Assembly (NCBI GenBank): GCA_963727535.1
Contig: CAVSGR010000004.1
Span: forward strand, 310,001-374,000
DNA length: 64,000 bases
Reading direction: 5' to 3'
DNA from: RBG-16-34-14 sp963727535
GTDB taxonomy: Bacteria > Bacteroidota > Ignavibacteria > Ignavibacteriales > Ignavibacteriaceae
In this document: positions 37,337 through 45,856 of the stretch, piece after piece
How the letters are laid out: every line of letters begins with the position of its first letter
Numbering within the stretch: position 1 is the first letter of the stretch
The notes under the pieces: model-generated
What the model was told of the DNA's origin: nothing
What the model saw: the letters and a program-made list of their open reading frames with translations, nothing else
Database searches by the model: none
Position numbers and translations under genes: made by a program

Positions 37337-37353
37337 TCAAAAGCGGATTTAAA

Positions 37354-38073
37354 ATGAATATAATTAACATTGAACATATTGCAAAAATTTACCAGGTTGG
37401 GTCTGAAGAAGTATTTGCTCTCAGGGATGTGTCGTTAAGAATTGATAAGAATGAATATGTTGCAATAATGGGTCCTTCAGGATCCGGTAAATCAACACTT
37501 ATGAATATTCTTGGTTGTCTCGATACTCCAACATCTGGTAAATATGAATTTAATAATGTAAGCGTCAGCGATATGAATGATAACCAGTTGGCAGCTATAA
37601 GAAATAAAGAAATCGGTTTTGTTTTTCAAACATTTAATCTTCTGGCTCGCTCCGACGCTCTACATAATGTTGAACTTCCTTTAATTTATGCCGGTGTTCA
37701 ACATGCTGATAGAAGGGAAAGAGCGGAACAATCATTAATTGATGTTGGTCTTAAGGACCGTATGCATCATAAGCCTAACGAGCTGTCGGGAGGTCAAAGG
37801 CAAAGAGTAGCTGTTGCCCGTGCGCTTGTTACAAAGCCGTCTATTATTCTTGCTGATGAACCTACAGGTAATCTCGATTCAAAAACAGGTGAAGAAATTA
37901 TGGCTTTGTTGACAGAGATTCATGATAAAGGAAATACAATTATTCTTGTAACCCACGAAGAATATATTGCGGAACATGCCGCAAGAATAATAAGATTACG
38001 AGACGGTTTAATTGAAACTGATGAAAAAGTACTGAACAGGAAATTTCCAAAAGTAAAAGCAGCGGGCGTATAA
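37354..38073 (+). CDS. MacB/LolD-type ABC transporter ATPase
   Basis: A 239-residue ATP-binding subunit with complete motifs: Walker A GPSGSGKST (about 40-48), Q-loop FVFQTFNL, signature ELSGGQRQRVAVARAL, Walker B IILADEPTGNLDS and H-loop VTHE. This is the class that powers FtsX-like permeases by mechanotransmission rather than passing substrate through the membrane. It is the only ATPase in the operon and must serve the three permeases that follow. Confidence 0.96.
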   Translation: MNIINIEHIAKIYQVGSEEVFALRDVSLRIDKNEYVAIMGPSGSGKSTLMNILGCLDTPTSGKYEFNNVSVSDMNDNQLAAIRNKEIGFVFQTFNLLARSDALHNVELPLIYAGVQHADRRERAEQSLIDVGLKDRMHHKPNELSGGQRQRVAVARALVTKPSIILADEPTGNLDSKTGEEIMALLTEIHDKGNTIILVTHEEYIAEHAARIIRLRDGLIETDEKVLNRKFPKVKAAGV

Positions 38074-38088
38074 AATCAGGAGGATAAA

Positions 38089-39324
38089 ATGAGAACATTA
38101 TTATTCGAGATTAAAGAGAGCATGCTGATTGCTCTCCGCGCTATAAGGACTAATAAAGTCAGGTCTGCCTTAACTATGCTGGGTATAATAATAGGAATTA
38201 CGGCAGTTGTAGTGATGAGCACAGCAATTAAAGGTATTAACAATTCGTTTCAAAATGGAATAAGTGCTCTCGGTACCGATGTTCTCTATATTGATAAGTG
38301 GGCATGGTTCACAAATGATGACTGGTGGAAATTAAGAGCACGTCCAAATATAACAATGCAGGATTATGAAAAGTTTAAAGAATATGCAAAATTACCAAGT
38401 GCAGTAGCCCCTGTAATAAGCAGCAGACAAACGATAAAATATGAAGATAGAAGAGTAGAGAGTACAATGGTTAACGGCTCCACTTCAGATTATGTTAAAA
38501 CTACGAACTTCACATTTAGTATGGGAAGATTTTATTCCGATATAGAAAGTAAAAGCTCACGCTATGTGGTTGTTATAGGAAGTGAAATTGCCAAAAATCT
38601 TTTCCCTCTTGGAGATGCTTTAGATAAAACAATTAAGATAGGTGGAATAAATTTTCAGGTAGTTGGAGTTCTTGCCGAACAAGGAAGTTTTATTCTTGGT
38701 TCATGGAATCCGGACAACCTGGTTTATGTTCCTATAGGTACAGTGTTTAAAAATTTTCTCGGTAGGTCGAGGAATTCAATTACGATAAATGTACGTGCTC
38801 AAAGCCCGGCTCTTGTTGAAGAAACAAAAATTGAAGCTGAAGGAGCAATGAGAAAAGCAAGAGGTCTTACAATAAATGATGAGAATAATTTTTCTATTAA
38901 TCAACAGGAAGCACTTATGGATAATTACAATTCTGTTGTTGGAGTTATACAAATTGCAGGTTTATTTATTACCGGATTATCACTTTTCGTAGGTGCCATA
39001 GGCATTATGAATATTATGTTTGTTTCGGTTAAAGAAAGAACAAAAGAAATAGGAATTAGAAAAGCCATAGGTGCTAAGAGAAGAACAATACTAGGACAAT
39101 TCTTGCTTGAGTCTTCCTCGATTTGTTTAATGGGTGGTTTAATTGGTCTTTTGCTTGCAGTACTTGCAAGTATGATTATAAACCAGTTTATTCCAACTTC
39201 AGTTCAATATTCTGCAGTTCTTATTGCAATTCTTGTATCTTTGATTACAGGTGTTGTTGCAGGTCTGGCTCCTGCATATACTGCAGCAAAGATGGATCCG
39301 GTTGATGCTTTGAGGTATGAGTAA
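38089..39324 (+). CDS. MacB-like ABC permease 1 (FtsX domain)
   Basis: 411 residues with the four-helix MacB layout: an N-terminal helix (ALRAIRTNKVRSALTMLGIIIG), a large periplasmic MacB_PCD domain (about 45-280), and three C-terminal helices including GAIGIMNIMFVSVKERTKEIGIRKAIGA, the hallmark FtsX segment. It is the most diverged of the three permeases. AGGAGG lies upstream, and the stop overlaps the next start by one base. It may pair as a heterodimer with permease 2 or 3. Confidence 0.94.
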   Translation: MRTLLFEIKESMLIALRAIRTNKVRSALTMLGIIIGITAVVVMSTAIKGINNSFQNGISALGTDVLYIDKWAWFTNDDWWKLRARPNITMQDYEKFKEYAKLPSAVAPVISSRQTIKYEDRRVESTMVNGSTSDYVKTTNFTFSMGRFYSDIESKSSRYVVVIGSEIAKNLFPLGDALDKTIKIGGINFQVVGVLAEQGSFILGSWNPDNLVYVPIGTVFKNFLGRSRNSITINVRAQSPALVEETKIEAEGAMRKARGLTINDENNFSINQQEALMDNYNSVVGVIQIAGLFITGLSLFVGAIGIMNIMFVSVKERTKEIGIRKAIGAKRRTILGQFLLESSSICLMGGLIGLLLAVLASMIINQFIPTSVQYSAVLIAILVSLITGVVAGLAPAYTAAKMDPVDALRYE

Positions 39325-40553
39325 TGAGTATTAAAGAAGTATTCGTCGTTTCGCTTCAGTCTGTTAGAAGCAATAAGCTTAGAACATTTCTTACTGTACT
39401 TGGAATTGTTGTAGGCATATTTTCTATCATAGTTATAATGACTATAATAACAATGTTACAAAGCAGCATTGAGAGTGGTCTTTCACAACTCAATAAAAAT
39501 ACTTTCCAGATTCAAAAATTTCCTGCCATGCATGGCGGCGGTCCCCGTAACCGGGACAAATACAGAAACCGGAAAGATCTAACAGTTGATGAGTTCGATC
39601 GACTTAATCAAATGCTTAATGCACAATATATTGGTGCAGAGCAGTGGGAATTTGGAAAAGTAATAAAGTTTGGTAATGCCGAAACAAATCCAAATATTAG
39701 CGTAGCCGGAGTAACAACCGGGGCGATGCGTACAAATGACTGGAATGTGGATTATGGACGTGATCTGCGCGAGACTGATGTTCAATACTCTAATGATGTC
39801 TGTTTGCTTGGACCTGATGTGGCTAATAAAATATTTGCGGGGATTAGTCCTGTAGGGCAAATAGTTAGGGTAGATGGTAAACCGCTGCGTGTAATTGCTG
39901 TTTTGGAGAGTCAGCCTTCCATGTTTGGACAAAGCAGAGATAATTATGTTGTTATGCCAATAACGACTTTTCAATCAATTTATGGAAAAACGGGTCGAAG
40001 TATTAATATAACTGTAATGTCAAGGTCAAAGGGAGACTACGATAAAACTATTGATGCAGCAATCGGTTATATGAGGACAATCAGAAAGGTTAAAGCCGGC
40101 GAAGATAATGACTTTGATATTTTTAGTAATGAATCTATGATTAGCCAGGTTAATGATATTACAGGGGGTATAAAGATAGGTGCAATGGTTGTATCGATAA
40201 TTGCTTTACTAGCGGCAGGTGTTGGTATAATGAATATTATGCTTGTTTCGGTTACCGAAAGAACGAGAGAAATCGGTATTAGGAAAGCTGTCGGTGCAAA
40301 AAAAGCAAATATTCTTACTCAATTTCTTTTTGAAGCAATTGTGCTCTCACTTATCGGAGGTATAATAGGAATTGTGTCAGGAGTTGGAATTGGAAATATT
40401 GCCGGAAGTTTTTTGAATGCTAAAACTGCAATACCTTATGATTGGGTTGGTATAGGTTTGCTACTATGTTTTACTGTCGGGATAATATTTGGTACATATC
40501 CGGCTTATAAGGCTGCTAACCTTGATCCTATAGAAGCTTTAAGATATGAATAA
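39324..40553 (+). CDS. MacB-like ABC permease 2
   Basis: 409 residues with the same architecture (SVRSNKLRTFLTVLGIVVG, MacB periplasmic domain, then GVGIMNIMLVSVTERTREIG). It is closely similar to permease 3: the last ~140 residues, from QVNDITGGIKIGAMVVSIIA to LDPIEALRYE, are almost identical, while the periplasmic domain differs more. The two arose by tandem duplication. The start overlaps the permease 1 stop (TAATG). Confidence 0.94.
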   Translation: MSIKEVFVVSLQSVRSNKLRTFLTVLGIVVGIFSIIVIMTIITMLQSSIESGLSQLNKNTFQIQKFPAMHGGGPRNRDKYRNRKDLTVDEFDRLNQMLNAQYIGAEQWEFGKVIKFGNAETNPNISVAGVTTGAMRTNDWNVDYGRDLRETDVQYSNDVCLLGPDVANKIFAGISPVGQIVRVDGKPLRVIAVLESQPSMFGQSRDNYVVMPITTFQSIYGKTGRSINITVMSRSKGDYDKTIDAAIGYMRTIRKVKAGEDNDFDIFSNESMISQVNDITGGIKIGAMVVSIIALLAAGVGIMNIMLVSVTERTREIGIRKAVGAKKANILTQFLFEAIVLSLIGGIIGIVSGVGIGNIAGSFLNAKTAIPYDWVGIGLLLCFTVGIIFGTYPAYKAANLDPIEALRYE

Positions 40554-40621
40554 AGTTTTTTAAATAAATTTTAATGATTAAATAAAATACTTCTTTGTAG
40601 AAATATAGTTGCAGGGGAAGG

Positions 40622-41854
40622 ATGAAAATATCTCAACTAATTATTATTGCCTTACAGTCCTTAAAAACTAATCGTTTAAGAACACTTCTTACAATGCTGG
40701 GAGTTGTAGTTGGAATCTTCTCAATCATTGTTATTATGACGATCATTTCTATGCTTCAGAATACTATTGAAAATGGTTTTCAATTCCTAAGTAAAAACAC
40801 TTTTGAAATTCAGAAATGGCCGGCAATACAAACTGGTGGTCAAAGAGAGCGCGAAAAATACAGAAACAGGAAAGACATTACTCTTGAAGATTTTTACCGC
40901 TTTGAAGAAATGATGAAAGATGCAAAATCGCTGGGGGCATATCAGGGTAGTGGCGGCAAAATAATAAAATTCGGTAATCTTGAAACTAATCCCAACACAT
41001 ATATTGTTGGAGTTACCGAGCATGTTTACAAGAATCTTAATCTTGAAATCGAAGATGGCAGGGAATTCAGAGTTAGTGAAATTGAACATTCGACAAATGT
41101 TTGTGTATTAGGGAATTTTATTGTGGAGAAACTTTTTGAGAATATAAACCCTGTAGGTAAAACAGTAAGAGTCGATGGCAAACCTTTTAGAGTTATCGGT
41201 ACGTTAACAAAACGTCCAGATTTTTTTGGACAAACACAGGACAATTATGTTGTTATCCCGATAACGAAATTTCAGTCTATGTACGGTAAGCATAAAGGAA
41301 GTGTCGATATAACGGTTATGGCAGTTAGTGAAAAAGCGTATGATGCAACAATAGAATCTGCAATAGGTTTTATGAGAAAGATAAGGAAAGTAAGTCCCGG
41401 TGAAGAGAATGATTTTGAAATATTCAGTAATGAATCACTAATAGGACAGGTAAATGATATTACAGGTGGAATTAAAATAGGTGCGATGGTTGTTTCAATA
41501 ATTGCTTTATTGGCTGCTGGTGTAGGCATAATGAATATAATGCTGGTTTCGGTAACTGAAAGAACTAGAGAAATCGGAATTAGAAAAGCTGTGGGTGCCA
41601 GGAGAAGTTCAATATTAGTACAATTTCTTGTCGAAGCAATAATTCTCTGTACTTTAGGTGGAATTATAGGGATAATTATCGGAGTTGGAGTTGGAAATTT
41701 AGCCGGCAGCTTTCTGAACGCTAAAACTGCTATTCCGTATGATTGGGTTATTATCGGTTTATTACTTTGTGTTACTGTTGGAGTGATATTCGGAACTTAC
41801 CCGGCATATAAAGCCGCTAACCTTGATCCTATAGAAGCTTTAAGATATGAATGA
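40622..41854 (+). CDS. MacB-like ABC permease 3, tandem duplicate of permease 2
   Basis: 410 residues, SLKTNRLRTLLTMLGVVVG at the first helix and the same FtsX C-terminus as permease 2. A 68-bp gap with its own ribosome site (GGGGAAGG) separates it from permease 2, so it could have separate expression. Changes concentrate in the periplasmic part (for example IQTGGQREREKYRNRKDI versus MHGGGPRNRDKYRNRKDL), which suggests different cargo or partner contacts. It ends the efflux operon. Confidence 0.94.
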   Translation: MKISQLIIIALQSLKTNRLRTLLTMLGVVVGIFSIIVIMTIISMLQNTIENGFQFLSKNTFEIQKWPAIQTGGQREREKYRNRKDITLEDFYRFEEMMKDAKSLGAYQGSGGKIIKFGNLETNPNTYIVGVTEHVYKNLNLEIEDGREFRVSEIEHSTNVCVLGNFIVEKLFENINPVGKTVRVDGKPFRVIGTLTKRPDFFGQTQDNYVVIPITKFQSMYGKHKGSVDITVMAVSEKAYDATIESAIGFMRKIRKVSPGEENDFEIFSNESLIGQVNDITGGIKIGAMVVSIIALLAAGVGIMNIMLVSVTERTREIGIRKAVGARRSSILVQFLVEAIILCTLGGIIGIIIGVGVGNLAGSFLNAKTAIPYDWVIIGLLLCVTVGVIFGTYPAYKAANLDPIEALRYE

Positions 41855-42064
41855 TTAAGCAGCAATTTCTTTCACATGAGTTATTTCACTCATTATTTTT
41901 CCTGCCCTTACTTTGTCTTCTCTCATTTTAAAAAGAACATACAGGTCTTGTAATCTTTTTTTATAAGAGGTATTCTGAATATATTCGCCTCTGTTAACAT
42001 AGTTGACAAAGAGGTGTTTTATCTCATCCCGGGTAATATCATAATCAAAAATTGTTACGTCCAT
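41855..42064 (-). CDS. Small hypothetical protein, convergent with the efflux operon
   Basis: A 69-residue charged, helical product (MDVTIFDYDITRDEIKHLF) with no family I recognise. The start is supported by AAAGGATAAATAT upstream. The stop abuts the permease 3 stop with no gap, so the two transcripts converge and may overlap. Confidence 0.55.
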   Translation of the reverse strand: MDVTIFDYDITRDEIKHLFVNYVNRGEYIQNTSYKKRLQDLYVLFKMREDKVRAGKIMSEITHVKEIAA

Positions 42065-42252
42065 ATATTTATCCTTTATATTTTGTTACTAACTGTAAGT
42101 TAACTTAAGAATTTGCAATATGAACGGTAAGAGTAGATATTATCATAATTTTGTAGGAAAATAACTACACTTTATAAGTTACGGTTTTATATGGACTTGA
42201 TAAAAGGGCAAAGTAGGTTTAGATTTGATTTTCACAAAAATTCTTCTCGTTT

Positions 42253-45200
42253 TTGAAGTCACAATCATATATTTCGCTTCTGATTATACTTCTGTTTTTT
42301 CTGCCAAAACAGGTCGTCGCACAATCTGAATATTTGACTTACATTATTAGGGACACAATTCGCGTAAATCTTGATAATAGCTATACTATTTCTCAGCCAA
42401 CAATAATTCCTTTTACAGAAACTATAATCGTAGGAGATTCATTATTAACTAAAGGCGATTATAAATTTTCATACAACAACGGAACTTTTTCTTTATCCGA
42501 TTCTCTTCCATATTCAATTTATGATACGTTGATAGTGACTTACCAGGCTGTAAATCTTGGTTTACTTAAAGTGTACAAAAAAAGAGATCTCGTTATTAAA
42601 TACGATACTATTACTGGAGATACAATTAAAGTTGCTTCGAATGAAGGCGGAGGATTTTCAACAGAAAATATTTTTGGTCCCGGTATAGAAAAAAGCGGAA
42701 CAATTGTAAGAGGCTTTACTGTTGGAACCACGAAAGACTTTACACTCAACAGTGGTTTGAGGCTTCAGCTTTCCGGGAGGCTCTCCGATGACATCGAAGT
42801 AGTTGCAGCATTGACAGATGAAAACACACCGATACAACCCGAAGGAAATACTGAAAGATTAGAAGAACTTGACAAAGTTTTTATACAGATCAAACATCCC
42901 AACGCTGTTGGAACTTTCGGTGATTACCAGTTGCAAAGAAAAGAGAGCGAGTTCGGAATTGTCGATAGAAAGCTGCAAGGACTGATGGGTGAATTTTCTT
43001 TTAAAGATAACAAAGGGTTTATTTCGATTGCCAGCTCAAAAGGAAAATTTAATACAAATGTTTTTAATGGAATCGAAGGTGTACAGGGACCTTATATCCT
43101 TTCCGGAATTAATAGTGAAAGAGAAATCATAATTATTGCAGGAACCGAAAGAGTTTACCTTGATGGTATTTTAATGAAACGCGGAGAAGCTAATGATTAT
43201 GTAATAGATTACTCAAACTCGCAGATTACTTTTACTCCCAACAAGCTTATTACTTCTGCAAGCAGGATAACAGTAGATTTTGAGTACTCCGATCAAAAAT
43301 ACAGCAGAAATTTTTTCGGCACAGGTGGCGAGACTCAATTTCTTAACAATAAAGTTTCTCTTAAAGTTCAATATTTAAGAGAAGGAGATGATCAGGATAA
43401 TCCTATTGATATAACTTTATCCGATTCTGACAAAACTATTCTCTCAAAAGCTGGAGATGATAGAAATAAAGCTGCAAGATCAGGAGTAACACTTGCAACG
43501 CCGGATTCACTTGGAAATATTAAAGGTGCTTATTCAAAAGTCGATACGTTAATAAACAACAAGGCTTACACATACTATGTTTATGCGCCGGGAGATTCAA
43601 CTTCAATTTACAACGTTTCTTTTTCTTCTGTCGGTGATGGCTTGGGTGACTATACTAAAGAAAGCCTGGGCAATTACAAGTTTGTCGGCATTGGAATGGG
43701 AAATTATATGCCTGTTGTATTTTTGCCTTTGCCGGAGCTTAAGCAAATGGGCGATTTTGTTTTAACAGCAAAACCTTTTGAAGATGTTCTTATTTCTTTT
43801 GAATATGCGGGAAGTTTGTGGGACAAGAACCGTCTTTCCAGTTTAGATGATAACAACAATTTCGGATATGCGAGGAACCTGACTCTTAAAGTGAATCCTA
43901 AAAAAATTGATATTGGGGATTTAAGTCTCGGTAAAATAGGTATTTCTTATAAAGACAGATTCATACAGGACAAATTCACTTCTGCCGACAGGCTGAATGA
44001 AGTGGAATTTAACAGAGCTTATAATATTTCTAATTCGGACCAGCCGCAAGATGAAGAGCTTAGGGAGTTCGGTTTAAATTTAATTCCTATAGATGAACTT
44101 AGTATTTCATCAACTGCAGGATTATTAAGAAGAGGAGACAATTTTAAATCCGACAGATATAACAATGTTTTAAAATTTTCCGACTCAAAAAATTACAATG
44201 TTGATTATAATTTTGATTATGTGACTTCCAAAGATGTTTCACTTTCAACAAATTGGTTAAGACAAACAGGAAGTGCTTATTATAATCTCTGGAAATTAAC
44301 TCCGGGGGTGGACTTCCTTGCAGAAAACAGGAAAGATAAAACAACAGGAAACGATTCACTCTTGTCGGGAAGTCTGAAATATGATGATGTGGGACCTTAC
44401 ATAAAGTTAACTGATTTTTACGGTTTAAATGTTTCGTTGAAATACTCCATTCGCGATGATTATCTGCCGCTAGATGGAATAATGTTCAAGCAATCAAAAG
44501 CACAAACACAATTTTATGAAATAAATTACAGTGGAATTAAAGAGATCAACTCTACTCTTAACTTTACTTACAGAAACAGGAAATACACTGATATATTTAA
44601 GCAGAAAGGTTTCCTAAATACTGAGACAATTCTTATTCGATCCCAAAATAAAATACGTCCAGTGGATGCGATAGATGGTAATTTGTATTATGAGGTCTCA
44701 ACACAAAAATCTGCAAAGTTGGAAAAAGTTTTTGTACGAGTTCAGGACGGAACAGGGAACTATAAATATCTCGGCGATTTGAATAATGACGGTGTTGCAG
44801 AAGAAAATGAATTTGAGCCGACTGTTTATGACGGAGATTATATCCAGGTTACAATTCCTACTCAAAAACTTTACCCTGTAATTAATCTGAAAACAAGTAC
44901 GAGATGGAAAATAAGATATGGCGAGTTGTTCGGTACTTCTTCTTTATCAAAAATATTAAGTGCTTTTTCAAGTGAGACTTTCTGGAGGGTAGAAGAAAAC
45001 AGCACGGAAGAAGATTATAAAAAAATATATTTACTCCATTTTTCTTCTTTTCAGAATGAAGATAAAACAATAACCGGTTCCAACAATATTCAACAAGATC
45101 TTTTCTTATTTGAGAACGACCAGGAATTTTCTATGCGTTTCAGGTATGCTCAAACAAAAGGTTTGAACCAGTTTAGCGGCGGAGTTGAAAGAGCTTATAA

Positions 45201-45720
45201 CAGGGAACGAAGCCTTAGAATAAAATTCAGAATGATAAAAGAAATGAGCAACCAGACTGACATAGTAAATAGTACGGATAACGTGTCGGCACCGGTTTCT
45301 TCAAACAGGAGAAGAACTACAAGTGGAAATAACATAACGACAGATTTTTCATACCGTCCTGAAAGAGATATTGAAGTAGGATTTAAAATTAAAGCCGGCA
45401 GCACTGAAGACGTCCTTCCGGAAAAGCCAACAACAATTGATCTGAATTCAGAAGCATTGAGATTTAATTTATCTTTTGCCGGAACCGGAAGACTAAGAAT
45501 CGAGCTTGAAAGAACCGAATTGATAGCAAATACAACAGAAAATTATATCCCTTTTGAATTAACTGGTGGAAACATTATAGGGAAAAATTATTACTGGCGA
45601 TTAAATTTTGATTACAGGCTTTCAGGTAATTTACAATCTACAGTTAGTTATGATGGAAGATTGCAGGGAAGTGGAAAAGCGGTTCACACTGCACGTGCGG
45701 AAGTGAGAGCGTATTTTTAA
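42253..45720 (+). CDS. Large outer-membrane beta-barrel-like protein of unknown function
   Basis: 1155 residues from a TTG start directly before a clear signal peptide (YISLLIILLFFLPKQVVAQ). The N-terminal third contains a repeated-strand domain (GFTVGTTKDFTLNSGLRLQL) and VYLDGILMKRGEANDYVIDY. The remainder is rich in alternating beta strands with aromatic ends and finishes HTARAEVRAYF, an aromatic C-terminus typical of outer-membrane barrels. I cannot name a family; some pattern resembles large Bacteroidota/Ignavibacteria surface barrels. No start stronger than the TTG was seen. Monocistronic between the small convergent gene and a palindrome. Confidence 0.75.
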   Translation: MKSQSYISLLIILLFFLPKQVVAQSEYLTYIIRDTIRVNLDNSYTISQPTIIPFTETIIVGDSLLTKGDYKFSYNNGTFSLSDSLPYSIYDTLIVTYQAVNLGLLKVYKKRDLVIKYDTITGDTIKVASNEGGGFSTENIFGPGIEKSGTIVRGFTVGTTKDFTLNSGLRLQLSGRLSDDIEVVAALTDENTPIQPEGNTERLEELDKVFIQIKHPNAVGTFGDYQLQRKESEFGIVDRKLQGLMGEFSFKDNKGFISIASSKGKFNTNVFNGIEGVQGPYILSGINSEREIIIIAGTERVYLDGILMKRGEANDYVIDYSNSQITFTPNKLITSASRITVDFEYSDQKYSRNFFGTGGETQFLNNKVSLKVQYLREGDDQDNPIDITLSDSDKTILSKAGDDRNKAARSGVTLATPDSLGNIKGAYSKVDTLINNKAYTYYVYAPGDSTSIYNVSFSSVGDGLGDYTKESLGNYKFVGIGMGNYMPVVFLPLPELKQMGDFVLTAKPFEDVLISFEYAGSLWDKNRLSSLDDNNNFGYARNLTLKVNPKKIDIGDLSLGKIGISYKDRFIQDKFTSADRLNEVEFNRAYNISNSDQPQDEELREFGLNLIPIDELSISSTAGLLRRGDNFKSDRYNNVLKFSDSKNYNVDYNFDYVTSKDVSLSTNWLRQTGSAYYNLWKLTPGVDFLAENRKDKTTGNDSLLSGSLKYDDVGPYIKLTDFYGLNVSLKYSIRDDYLPLDGIMFKQSKAQTQFYEINYSGIKEINSTLNFTYRNRKYTDIFKQKGFLNTETILIRSQNKIRPVDAIDGNLYYEVSTQKSAKLEKVFVRVQDGTGNYKYLGDLNNDGVAEENEFEPTVYDGDYIQVTIPTQKLYPVINLKTSTRWKIRYGELFGTSSLSKILSAFSSETFWRVEENSTEEDYKKIYLLHFSSFQNEDKTITGSNNIQQDLFLFENDQEFSMRFRYAQTKGLNQFSGGVERAYNRERSLRIKFRMIKEMSNQTDIVNSTDNVSAPVSSNRRRTTSGNNITTDFSYRPERDIEVGFKIKAGSTEDVLPEKPTTIDLNSEALRFNLSFAGTGRLRIELERTELIANTTENYIPFELTGGNIIGKNYYWRLNFDYRLSGNLQSTVSYDGRLQGSGKAVHTARAEVRAYF

Positions 45721-45736
45721 AGATTATCTAATTGTC

Positions 45737-45757
45737 ATTCCGCACTTGATGCGGAAT
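45737..45757. repeat. Intergenic palindrome after the barrel gene
   Basis: ATTCCGC-ACTTGAT-GCGGAAT forms a perfect 7-bp stem 17 bp after the stop. It belongs to the dispersed intergenic palindrome type seen elsewhere in the window and could act in termination. Confidence 0.6.
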
Positions 45758-45856
45758 CTTTATTATTAATGTCTTAATGTTAAAAAAATCATAACTGAAC
45801 CTTTCCACTCTTCCTTTTTAAATTTTTCTTTTAGTACGTTTCTTTAGTTCGGATAA

